Shown here piece after piece: positions 25,663 to 33,967 of a stretch of 35,859 bases of DNA (the stretch's first letter is position 1; each line of letters starts with the position of its first letter). Made by a program: the position numbers and the translations under genes. The notes under the pieces are model-generated. The model was not told where the DNA came from. It saw nothing but the letters and a program-made list of their open reading frames with translations, and searched no databases. Source of the DNA: an archaeon (lineage in GTDB: Archaea; Nanobdellota; Nanobdellia; Woesearchaeales; UBA11576); NCBI GenBank assembly GCA_020052935.1, contig JAGVOD010000060.1, positions 1-35,859 on the forward strand. The letters run 5' to 3'.

Positions 25663-26739
25663 ATGGCATTTGATCTTTTCGGGGGAAATAAGAAGAAGGA
25701 AGTAGAGCAAAAAATCACTACTTTCTCAGAGCAACTAACAAGGGCTTTTACCCAGATAAAAAGTGATATCAGTTCTGTCAACAGCAAGGTAGACGCTAAC
25801 CAGAATGACCTTGAGGATTTACGTAAATGGATCGATTACTTATACAGGTATAACCAGCACCTTTCTGCCTCAAGCTCCAGGATTGCTCAAAAATACGAAA
25901 AAATAGCAGAAAACCACCAAAAATTACATAGTTCCCATAACGAGCTGCATTCCAGCCACATAAAGACAGCTAAAATGGCTGAAAACCTCGAAAACAGCCA
26001 CCAGGAGCTTTCCAAAGCTATTCAGACCCATAAGAGCGAGCTAAAGAACGAGGTTTATGGCCAGCTTAAGCAGCATAAGGAGATGTCTGAGAAAGAGCTT
26101 AAAGGCCTTAAAACCTGGGTAGATTACCTTTCCAGCCATCTTGAGCAGCAGAAACGCCAGGAAGACGCCCTGAAGCAGGATCTGGCAAAGACGCAGCAAC
26201 ACTGGTCTGAAAGCTATTCTTCGCTCAGGGAGCTTCTAAATGGCCTTAGGAGCGAAAATAATGAGCTTAAGTCCCACTTGTCAAACGTGCATAACGCGCT
26301 GAAAAACAGCCAGGAAGAGCTTGAAAATGCCAAAAATCTGGCAAAATCCCACATACTTGAAGCAAAAAGTGAGATTTACAAGCATATTGAGGCGTCTAAA
26401 CCTGTTGTCCAGCCGCCAGTCTCACAGCTTCAACAGACCCAACCCCTTATCCAGCAAGTGAGTGCTGCTGCCTCAAGCTTCCAGAGGCACATCATCTCTA
26501 GGGTCATGCCCAATAGGAAAGGCTATGTCCTCAAGTTCATCCTCGACCTGATAGGTGAGAACAAGTACTCGACAAAGGAGATTGAGGAGATGGTCGTCAA
26601 TGAGAAGCAGCTTTGCGGCAGGACCTCTTTCTACGCTTATCTCAAGGAGCTTAAGCTTAAGGGCAGGATAAACTACGCAGAGATAGACGAGCGAATGGTA
26701 TTGATAAACACAGACCCGCAGCAGCGTCTTAACCAGTGA
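25663..26739 (+). CDS. Coiled-coil protein with C-terminal winged-helix-like domain
   Basis: Start MAFDLFGGNKKK at 25663; long heptad-like helix; C-term YVLKFILDLIGENKYSTKEIEEMVVNEKQLCGRTSFYAYLKELKLKGRINYAEID; TATA-like atttatattt upstream. Confidence 0.8.
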   Translation: MAFDLFGGNKKKEVEQKITTFSEQLTRAFTQIKSDISSVNSKVDANQNDLEDLRKWIDYLYRYNQHLSASSSRIAQKYEKIAENHQKLHSSHNELHSSHIKTAKMAENLENSHQELSKAIQTHKSELKNEVYGQLKQHKEMSEKELKGLKTWVDYLSSHLEQQKRQEDALKQDLAKTQQHWSESYSSLRELLNGLRSENNELKSHLSNVHNALKNSQEELENAKNLAKSHILEAKSEIYKHIEASKPVVQPPVSQLQQTQPLIQQVSAAASSFQRHIISRVMPNRKGYVLKFILDLIGENKYSTKEIEEMVVNEKQLCGRTSFYAYLKELKLKGRINYAEIDERMVLINTDPQQRLNQ

Positions 26740-26805
26740 TTTTTGTGATTTTTCCCTGATCTTTTTCAAAAAATTATATAAGAGAGACCTAGACGAGTGT
26801 TTGTT

Positions 26806-29424
26806 ATGATGGATTTTGACTCAGTCCAGAAAAAGTGGCAGAAAAGGTGGGAGGAGCAGCAGGTCTTCAAGGCAGCTGACTCTTCTGCTAAGAAGAAGTT
26901 CTATGTCCTTGAGATGTTCCCTTATCCTTCTGGTTCTGGCCTGCACATGGGCCACGCATTCAACTACATCATAGGCGATATCTACGCGAGATTCAAGAGG
27001 ATGGACGGCTTCAATGTCCTGCATCCTATGGGATATGACTCCCTAGGCCTCCCTGCAGAGAATGCTGCGATAAAGGCAGGTACGCATCCTAAGGAGTATA
27101 CTGAGAAGGCGATAGCCAATTTCATAAGGCAGCAGAAGGAACTTGGAATGACCTATGACTGGTCTCGTGTCGTCATGACCCACGACCCTTCCTATTACAA
27201 GTGGGACCAATGGATATTCCTCAAGATGTTTGAGCGCGGCATCACTTTCAAGAAGATGTCTCCTGTGAATTGGTGCCCTAAGTGCAATAGCGTCTTGGCG
27301 AATGAGCAGGTCCATGACGGCAAGTGCTGGAGGCACGAAGATACTCCAGTAGAGATCCGCCATCTTGAGCAATGGTTCTTCCGCATAACCAAGTATGCTG
27401 ACGAGCTCTACGAGATGATCGACAGGCTCGACCTTTGGACACCTGAGGTCAAGGCCATGCAGAGGAACTGGATCGGCAAGAGCTATGGCACAGAGATCAA
27501 GTTTAAGATTAATGGAGAGGTGTGGCCTATCTACACCACGCGTCCGGACACAGTATTCGGCGTCACATTCATGGTCGTATCTGCCCAGCATCCAAGGCTG
27601 ATGGAGCTCGTGACCAAGGAGCAGAAGCGTGAGGTCGAGTCTTTCCTGAAGAAGATCAAGTCGACCAGCGAGAAGGACATCGAGGAGCTTGAGAAGGAAG
27701 GTGCTTTTACCGGCAGCTACGCGATCAATCCTGTGAACAGCGAGAAAGTCCCGGTCTATGCAGGCAATTTTGTTGTTGCTGATTATGGCTGTGGGATGGT
27801 CATGGCCGTGCCTGCGCATGACCAGCGCGACTTTGAGTTTGCAAAGAAATACAAGATTCCGATAAAAGTTGTTATCCAGCCATCTGATTTTGTGCTTGAT
27901 CCAGGTAAGATGAGCCGCGCCTACACGGGCGAGGGGAATCTTGTCAATTCTGGCGGTTTTGACGGTTCTGGGAACCTTGACGCCATTGAGGATATAACCA
28001 AATACCTCGAGAAAAAAGGCCTTGGCAAGAAGACTGTCAACTACAAGCTGAGGGACTGGCTTATCTCTAGGCAGCGCTACTGGGGCACACCCATCCCTGT
28101 AATTTATTGTGACAAGTGTGGCACTGTACCGGTTCCTGAGTCTGAGCTTCCTGTTGAGCTTCCTCATGATGTCAAGTTCGGTGAAGGGAACCCTCTCGCG
28201 ACCAATAAGGATTTTGTCAATACAAAGTGTCCTAAGTGCAAAGGTCCTGCAAGAAGGGAGACTGACACGATGGACACGTTTGTCAATTCTTCTTGGTATT
28301 TCCTGCGCTATGCTGACGCTAATAACAGCAAGGCAATCTTTGATCCGAAGAAAGCCAATTATTGGGTGCCTGTCGACATCTACATAGGGGGCAAGGAGCA
28401 TGCTTGCATGCACTTGATCTATTTCAGGTTCTATACAAAGTTCTTGCGCGACCTGGGTCTCCTGAGCATTGATGAGCCAGTATTGCGTATGTTCAACCAG
28501 GGCATGGTCCATAAGGATGGGGACAAGATGTCTAAGTCAAAAGGCAACGTTGTCCTGCCAGAGGAGATCAGCAAGACGCACGGCATCGATACCGCGAGGT
28601 TGTTCCTCATATCGATGGCATCCCCTGACAAGGATGTGGAGTGGAGCGACGAAGGCATAAATGGCAGCTTGCGTTTTGTCAATCGTGTTGTCTCGTTTGT
28701 GCAGGAGTTCAAGCCTGGAAAGATGTCTGCTGTGAATGAGAGCCGGTTCCACCGTCTTATCAAGGAATACACCGCGGATCTGGAGACGCTTCGTTACAAT
28801 CTCGCTGCAATCAAGCTGAAGGAGATGTTCGTGGCGATCGAGCAGGGCTGCAGCAAGAAGCAGCTTGAGACGTTTATGCTCACGATGTCTCCCATATGCC
28901 CTCATCTTGCAGAGGAGTTCTGGGAGATGCTCGGCAACAAGCCTTTCGCATCAACGCAGAAATGGCCTGCTGCTGATGAGAAGAAGATTGACCTCAAGGC
29001 AGAGGCAGCGGCCGCAACAGTACATTCTACTGTGAGTGATGTCCGCGATATACTTGCGTTGGTCAAGATTGCGGATCCCAAGAAGATAACCCTGCTCGTA
29101 GCTGAGAGATGGCTTTATGATTTCATGAGGAAGATCAAGTCAGAGATTGAAAAGACATACAATGTTGGCGAGCTCATCCGAGCTGCAATGGATCCGAAGC
29201 ATGGCCAGGAGATTTCCAAGATTGTCCCGAGGCTTGTCAAGGACCGCTCTAAGATTCCCGCAGTAGTTACATCTCAGGAAGAGGAGATTGCTGCCTTGAA
29301 GGAAGGCAAGGCAGTGTTTGAGAAGGAGTTCGGCGCAAGGGTCGAGATTGTCGCGGCAGAGTCTAGCAAGGATGCGAAGGCGAAGAACGCTCTGCCTGGC
29401 AAGCCCGCCATAATTGTCGAGTGA
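26806..29424 (+). CDS. leuS: Leucyl-tRNA synthetase, bacterial-type catalytic core
   Basis: FPYPSGSGLHMGHAFNYIIGDI (HIGH-like), HPMGYDSLGLPAENAAI, NWCPKCNSVLANEQV, TTRPDTVFGVTFMVV, GTPIPVIYCDKCGTVPVPESELPV, KDGDKMSKSKGNVV (KMSKS). Confidence 0.96.
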   Translation: MMDFDSVQKKWQKRWEEQQVFKAADSSAKKKFYVLEMFPYPSGSGLHMGHAFNYIIGDIYARFKRMDGFNVLHPMGYDSLGLPAENAAIKAGTHPKEYTEKAIANFIRQQKELGMTYDWSRVVMTHDPSYYKWDQWIFLKMFERGITFKKMSPVNWCPKCNSVLANEQVHDGKCWRHEDTPVEIRHLEQWFFRITKYADELYEMIDRLDLWTPEVKAMQRNWIGKSYGTEIKFKINGEVWPIYTTRPDTVFGVTFMVVSAQHPRLMELVTKEQKREVESFLKKIKSTSEKDIEELEKEGAFTGSYAINPVNSEKVPVYAGNFVVADYGCGMVMAVPAHDQRDFEFAKKYKIPIKVVIQPSDFVLDPGKMSRAYTGEGNLVNSGGFDGSGNLDAIEDITKYLEKKGLGKKTVNYKLRDWLISRQRYWGTPIPVIYCDKCGTVPVPESELPVELPHDVKFGEGNPLATNKDFVNTKCPKCKGPARRETDTMDTFVNSSWYFLRYADANNSKAIFDPKKANYWVPVDIYIGGKEHACMHLIYFRFYTKFLRDLGLLSIDEPVLRMFNQGMVHKDGDKMSKSKGNVVLPEEISKTHGIDTARLFLISMASPDKDVEWSDEGINGSLRFVNRVVSFVQEFKPGKMSAVNESRFHRLIKEYTADLETLRYNLAAIKLKEMFVAIEQGCSKKQLETFMLTMSPICPHLAEEFWEMLGNKPFASTQKWPAADEKKIDLKAEAAAATVHSTVSDVRDILALVKIADPKKITLLVAERWLYDFMRKIKSEIEKTYNVGELIRAAMDPKHGQEISKIVPRLVKDRSKIPAVVTSQEEEIAALKEGKAVFEKEFGARVEIVAAESSKDAKAKNALPGKPAIIVE

Positions 29425-29491
29425 CTCGAGTACCGATAAACTGATAAATCGTTGACCGATTACTGATTACCGATTACTGTTAAACGGGGTT

Positions 29492-30574
29492 ATGGGGTTG
29501 GACATGGAAGAGGCAGTTGATATGCCTAATCTTAGGCTCATTACTAGAAAGGAGAAGGAAGAGGCTGAGCGCCAGCTTATCAGGCTAGGGCTTCTTTCCC
29601 CGATGTACACTCTTTCTTCAGATTCGAAAGGACGCGCAAGGAAGGAAAGGGAGAGCGCTTGGCGCACCTGTTTTGAGAGGGACGTCGACCGTATAATCTA
29701 TTCTATGGCCTATCGCAGGATGAGGAACAAGACGCAAGTTGTCCTTCTCCCCATGGACCAGCACCTTACTACAAGGATGATTCATACTGAAGAGGTGTAT
29801 CAGGTTGCGCGTGGGATATGCTCCTTCCTAGGTCTTAACAGGGTTTTGGCAGAAGCGATCGCAAGAGGTCATGATTTGGGCCACACTCCGTTTGGTCACG
29901 CCGGAGAGGAGGTTCTTACTGAGATAATCCGGGAGCTTACTGGTAACAAGAAATACAAGTTCCATCACGCAAAGTACGGATTGGAGATTGTCGATCGTGT
30001 AGAGAAGAATGGTCGTGGTTTGAACCTGACTTATGAAGTAAAGGATGGCATAGGTAAGCATTCTGACGGCAAGAAAGGTCTTGATGCGAAAGTCCAGCTG
30101 CCTGCGACTCCTGAAGGGCGAGTGGCCCGCATATCTGACAAGATTTCCTATGTATGTAGTGACTTGGACGACCTTTTGCGTGTCGGCGTGATAAAGAGGT
30201 CTCGTATTCCCAAGTCTGCTTTGAAGCTTCTTGGTCCACGGAAGTCGAGGTGGATAGGCACACTTAACCGTGCAGTTGTTGGGTGCAGCCTCGCTACAGG
30301 AGACATAGCGTTCTATGGAGATGTGTATGGTGCGTTCGAGGAGATCAGGCAGTTCATGTACGATACTGCCTATGGTAAAGGAGAGATGGAGAAGGAGTTC
30401 GAGAAGGCCAGGGAGACTATCCGTTCTGTGTTCATGAGAGTGATGGAGACAGAATTCTCAGGTCTTGACCAGAAGGTGGCTGCCTTCAAGGCGTTGGATG
30501 TTGTCGCCTGCATGACTGACCAGTCGATATTGAAGTATTACGTAGATAACTTTGTCCCGCGCGGCCCTTACTAG
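29492..30574 (+). CDS. dGTPase-like deoxynucleoside triphosphate triphosphohydrolase (HD domain)
   Basis: DVDRIIYSMAYRRMRNKTQVVLLPMDQHLTTRMIHTEEVYQVARGI, AIARGHDLGHTPFGHAGEEVL, ISDKISYVCSDLDDLLRVGVI. Confidence 0.92.
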   Translation: MGLDMEEAVDMPNLRLITRKEKEEAERQLIRLGLLSPMYTLSSDSKGRARKERESAWRTCFERDVDRIIYSMAYRRMRNKTQVVLLPMDQHLTTRMIHTEEVYQVARGICSFLGLNRVLAEAIARGHDLGHTPFGHAGEEVLTEIIRELTGNKKYKFHHAKYGLEIVDRVEKNGRGLNLTYEVKDGIGKHSDGKKGLDAKVQLPATPEGRVARISDKISYVCSDLDDLLRVGVIKRSRIPKSALKLLGPRKSRWIGTLNRAVVGCSLATGDIAFYGDVYGAFEEIRQFMYDTAYGKGEMEKEFEKARETIRSVFMRVMETEFSGLDQKVAAFKALDVVACMTDQSILKYYVDNFVPRGPY

Positions 30575-31147
30575 CTAAGGCATCCTCTTCAGCTGTCTTA
30601 TGAGGTAGCTTTCTTTTCCTTCAGCAAGCTCTTTTGTCTTTTCTTGCTTCTCTTCTTTTTCCTCTTTGCCTGTCTCTGCCTCTATCTTCTCGATCTTCTT
30701 CTTGTCCAGGTCGACTATCTCTTTCTTTTTTTCGTGTCCTAGGAGGTCGCACTTGTCTTTTATCTTGGACTGGACGCTTTTCATCTCTTCTTCAGGTACC
30801 TTGTTCGGGGTCCATATGAAGTTAAGGTCGTCGCCGGATTTTCTCGCTATGACGTCGAGGTGGAAATGCCCTTCTTCCTTGATTATGCTGCCTGTATTCG
30901 CCAGTATGTTTGTGCCATGCGCTTCCAGTGTCTCGAACAGCGATGATGCTGAGAAGCTTGCTGCGTAGAATGCGTGTTCCAGCTCCTTTTCATCGATCTT
31001 CTGCACGTTCTTGTGGTGTGCTTTTGAGATTATCTGGACATGGCCTTTTGTCGCTTGTCTCTCTGGCACTATCGCTATTATCTTCTCGTCTTCGTAGAGC
31101 AGGTTATGTCTGTTCTCGATTATTTCGCAGTATTTGCATTCGCTCAT
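30575..31147 (-). CDS. HIT-family protein with altered triad (HFHLDV)
   Basis: CKYCEIIENRHNLLYEDEKIIAIVPERQATKGHVQIISKAHHKNV; EGHFHLDVIAR; charged C-terminal extension. Confidence 0.88.
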   Translation of the reverse strand: MSECKYCEIIENRHNLLYEDEKIIAIVPERQATKGHVQIISKAHHKNVQKIDEKELEHAFYAASFSASSLFETLEAHGTNILANTGSIIKEEGHFHLDVIARKSGDDLNFIWTPNKVPEEEMKSVQSKIKDKCDLLGHEKKKEIVDLDKKKIEKIEAETGKEEKEEKQEKTKELAEGKESYLIRQLKRMP

Positions 31148-31884
31148 TTTTCCTTGATTATCTTGTCTAGCCTGAGTTTTGATGGCTTTTTAGGCGTCAA
31201 TCTCGCTTTGACTTCTCCTATTATTGCGTCGAGGTCCTTTCCTTTGAACAGGCTGCTCAGCTGCGGGTGTTGCTTCGCGAGTCTTTTGAACTCTTCTGGC
31301 TTGTGGAGTATCATCTCTTTCAGCTGCGGGTTGGAGTCGATTGCATTCAGGAGCTGTTCCTTCGTCAGTGTCTCACCGCCCTGTTGAGCTGTGAAACCCA
31401 TCGAAGCAAGGTTCTGTGTCAAGAGTGCTTTGATGTGTCTTGCTATCTTTCCCATCACTCCTTTTGTCTCCTCTTCGCTCGTTTCCTTACCTTTGGCGTC
31501 GAGCATGTCGAGGCCGTCGCCTTTCTCACGGGGGATTATGTGGAGCATGAAGTGGCTGCTCTGCTGTCCTGCTGCCGCTCCGTTCGCGATGAATATCGTT
31601 GTCTCTTTGCACAGCATAGCGTCTTTTACGCAGCGGTCTATGTCTTTTGTCTTGTCGACTAGCTGCCTGAAAGTCTCTTCTGGTATGAGAGGCATTATCG
31701 GGTAATGCTCTTTCGGCATAAGAAGTACGTGCCCTTTGGAGGCTGGGTTTATGTCCAGGATTCCTATGAGGAGCTTGTCCTCATAGACCTTCTTTGTCTC
31801 CATCTTGCCGGCTATTATCTGGCAGAATATGCATTGCTCTTTCTGCTGCTCTATCGCTTTCTGCTGTTCAGGGCTGAGTTGCAT
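31144..31884 (-). CDS. HIT-family protein with altered triad (HFMLHI)
   Basis: CIFCQIIAGKMETKKVYEDKLLIGILDINPASKGHVLLMPKEHYPIM; QQSSHFMLHIIPREKGDGLD; 4-nt overlap with downstream HIT gene. Confidence 0.88.
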   Translation of the reverse strand: MQLSPEQQKAIEQQKEQCIFCQIIAGKMETKKVYEDKLLIGILDINPASKGHVLLMPKEHYPIMPLIPEETFRQLVDKTKDIDRCVKDAMLCKETTIFIANGAAAGQQSSHFMLHIIPREKGDGLDMLDAKGKETSEEETKGVMGKIARHIKALLTQNLASMGFTAQQGGETLTKEQLLNAIDSNPQLKEMILHKPEEFKRLAKQHPQLSSLFKGKDLDAIIGEVKARLTPKKPSKLRLDKIIKEK

Positions 31885-31938
31885 GTATGGACAAGAAAGA
31901 AATAGCTGTAATAAATCTTTCTACTGTGTTTTTTCTGC

Positions 31939-32838
31939 CTATTCCCTCAGAGCCACAAGTGTGTACGGCTGTATCGGGTTTGGCACCTTGGCTATCCTTG
32001 CCACGTTGGTCTCTATTATTTGGACATGGCGCGGTATCTGGACCGAATTGCCGACTATGATGAGTTGTCTTCCTCTTAAGTCACGCTTGCTGGCAAGCTT
32101 CTCTTTGCCGTATGCTGTTTCGTGGCCTTGCTCAGGTTTGTACTTGCTTGCGTTGTGGCTGGCAAGGTCTGTGACTTGTATCTCGACCTCGAGTCCTCGC
32201 ATTATTGGATTGCCGTTCTCGTATATCATGTTCAGGTGTGTTGATGTGTATCCGTTGGATTTTCTGTGGCGTTCCAAGTGCTCGAGTCTTAGGAAAGGTA
32301 TTGCGATTATCCTGTCGACAAGTTTCTCTATATCCTTCTCTTCCTTGACAACCCCCTCTATGCCGTTCACGTCGCCCACCATCAGCTTGTGCCTGTTGTG
32401 TCTCTCGCAAAGCCTTCCATATACGACTGTCTTTCGCGGCGTTTTCTCTGCTGTGCTGTCGGGATGCTTTGTCCTTGAGATGACCTTGACTACCGGCGAT
32501 TCTGCATCAAGGTTGTGGTATGTCGTTATCTTGCCATCCCTTACGACGTAGTGCGGTAGGTGATGGTTCTGTACAGTGACTATGTGTCTTGGGCAGAGTT
32601 CAGGAAGCAATTTTGCCATTATCTCTTCGAGATGTCTTGGGTCGCGCTCCACTATGACGAGCTTGCTTCTGTCAATGAACCTTCGTTCTCTGTCTGCCTC
32701 AATGAGTGCATTTAGAAGTTGGCCTGTCCTGAGATCATTCATGTTGCTTACTGTGCCTGCAGCTTGGTCTATTCTTAGGTCTAGCTCGTCTGACCTTTCA
32801 GTCGTTGCAAAGCTCCAATATTTCATTTCTCTCAACAC
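31939..32838 (-). CDS. Divergent RelA/SpoT-like nucleotidyltransferase (SYNTH) domain protein
   Basis: LMVGDVNGIEGVVKEEKDIEKLVDRI ... HRKSNGYTSTHLNMIYENGNPIMRGLEVEIQVTDLASHNASKYKPEQGHETAY parallels (p)ppGpp synthetase motifs D-x2-GIR.., K-NGY-S-H, VEIQ(I/V). Confidence 0.6.
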   Translation of the reverse strand: MLREMKYWSFATTERSDELDLRIDQAAGTVSNMNDLRTGQLLNALIEADRERRFIDRSKLVIVERDPRHLEEIMAKLLPELCPRHIVTVQNHHLPHYVVRDGKITTYHNLDAESPVVKVISRTKHPDSTAEKTPRKTVVYGRLCERHNRHKLMVGDVNGIEGVVKEEKDIEKLVDRIIAIPFLRLEHLERHRKSNGYTSTHLNMIYENGNPIMRGLEVEIQVTDLASHNASKYKPEQGHETAYGKEKLASKRDLRGRQLIIVGNSVQIPRHVQIIETNVARIAKVPNPIQPYTLVALRE

Positions 32839-33140
32839 CTGGATGGTTTTTGCTTCTCCTTGTTTTCAGCCCAGCCTCTTCAAGGACTTTATTCCGCTAG
32901 AATTGATGTTGCGCAACAAAGTCCCCGTTTGGCGTAGGACTTTGTTAACGCATGATTGTATACGTGTTAAAGACGCCAGTGAAGACATCTCCATCTAGTG
33001 AAATGTCCAAGTTACTTTTCCAGCATCGCTTCATCTCACCAAATGTCATATTAACTAGTACATAGTAACACCAAAGTATTTAAATGTTTTGTTTTTGAAC
33101 TTTACTTTTTATAAATTATAAACAGTGGTTTATAAAGAAA

Positions 33141-33418
33141 GTAGGCAGGCACACCCAAGGATGGGCCTACCCAAAACCTGATGGTTTGACCTCAGCTTCT
33201 CCTCGACTCCGCTACCCCTGGAGCACCAACCAGACTGGTTAGGGCTGCTCTGTTCCCAGCCTGACCCGATTCCCGGTAAGGCCAGTCCCCAAGGACAGAG
33301 TGTCATTGTCCAAGCCAAGACCAGCAAGCCTTGGATAGACCTCTCCTCAAGCTTCGGCCCCATCGTGAAGTCGTTTTATGGTTACAGGAGACGACTAACC
33401 TCCCAGCCTAGCCTGCCC
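33141..33418 (-). ncRNA. Signal recognition particle 7S RNA
   Basis: Minus strand helix 8 signature GGGTCAGGCTGGGAACAGAGCAGCCCTAACC; terminal helix GGCAGGC/GCCTGCC; TATA-like catttaaaaaac upstream (plus 33440-33451). Confidence 0.95.
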
Positions 33419-33460
33419 GTGCGGCTCAAAGCTGGAATGTTTTTTAAATGTTTGCCAAGA

Positions 33461-33629
33461 CAGCTCTGTCTGGAGAGTAGCCAGTGCCTTTTTTGCGAAG
33501 CGTCTTTCACTTTCTCCTTCACTCGCGACAGGGGGAAGCCCCCTACGGGGATGTCGCGATTAGCTAAAGATATTCTGTGAGCGTAGCCTGGCACTGGCCG
33601 AAGCGAAGCTGAGTCTCCAGACAGAGCTG
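33461..33629. mobile_element. Element D of structured MITE-like family
   Basis: TIR/outer stem CAGCTCTGTCTGGAGA/TCTCCAGACAGAGCTG (16/16); GCCAGTGCC/GGCACTGGC; inner stem GCGACA/TGTCGC around GGGGGAAGCCCCCTACGGGGA. Confidence 0.8.
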
Positions 33630-33689
33630 CCAATCCCAAAGTTTTAAATATAAAAATTAGTGATAGACTTGTAATTGGTGGTGATTTTT

Positions 33690-33944
33690 ATGAAAAAAGA
33701 GAGTTCATCAAAGAATCTTCATTCCCCGACGCTGAATACTATAATGATGGTCGAGGCTGTCCTCGAGGACGCTGAAGGCGATTACTTGTCTATTCCTGCG
33801 CTGAAGAAGAAGCTGCCGAAGCAGGTGAATCACAACACGCTGATGCAGATCCTGGCTTATCTCGAGGAGAGCAACAAGATTTCTGTGAGCCTCAAGGGCG
33901 TGACGTGGGCGCATAAGCTCAGTTCTAAGTTGAGACGCACGTGA
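33690..33944 (+). CDS. Small winged-helix-like DNA-binding protein
   Basis: LNTIMMVEAVLEDAEGDYLSIPALKKKLPKQVNHNTLMQILAYLEESNKISVSLKGVTW; TATA-like ttttaaatataaa upstream. Confidence 0.75.
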   Translation: MKKESSSKNLHSPTLNTIMMVEAVLEDAEGDYLSIPALKKKLPKQVNHNTLMQILAYLEESNKISVSLKGVTWAHKLSSKLRRT

Positions 33945-33967
33945 CTATAATACGTATGCAACTGCGA

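Noticed and set aside
27043-28512. 489-aa minus-strand ORF opposite leuS
   Set aside because: Antisense shadow ORF of a well-supported LeuRS gene; no recognisable motif.
12740-33629. CRISPR-like interpretation of repeats A-D
   Set aside because: Copies are kilobases apart, long, internally palindromic and not separated by regular spacers.
33130-33639. ORFs over SRP RNA and element D
   Set aside because: SRP RNA signature and palindromic repeat explain the sequence; no coding signal.
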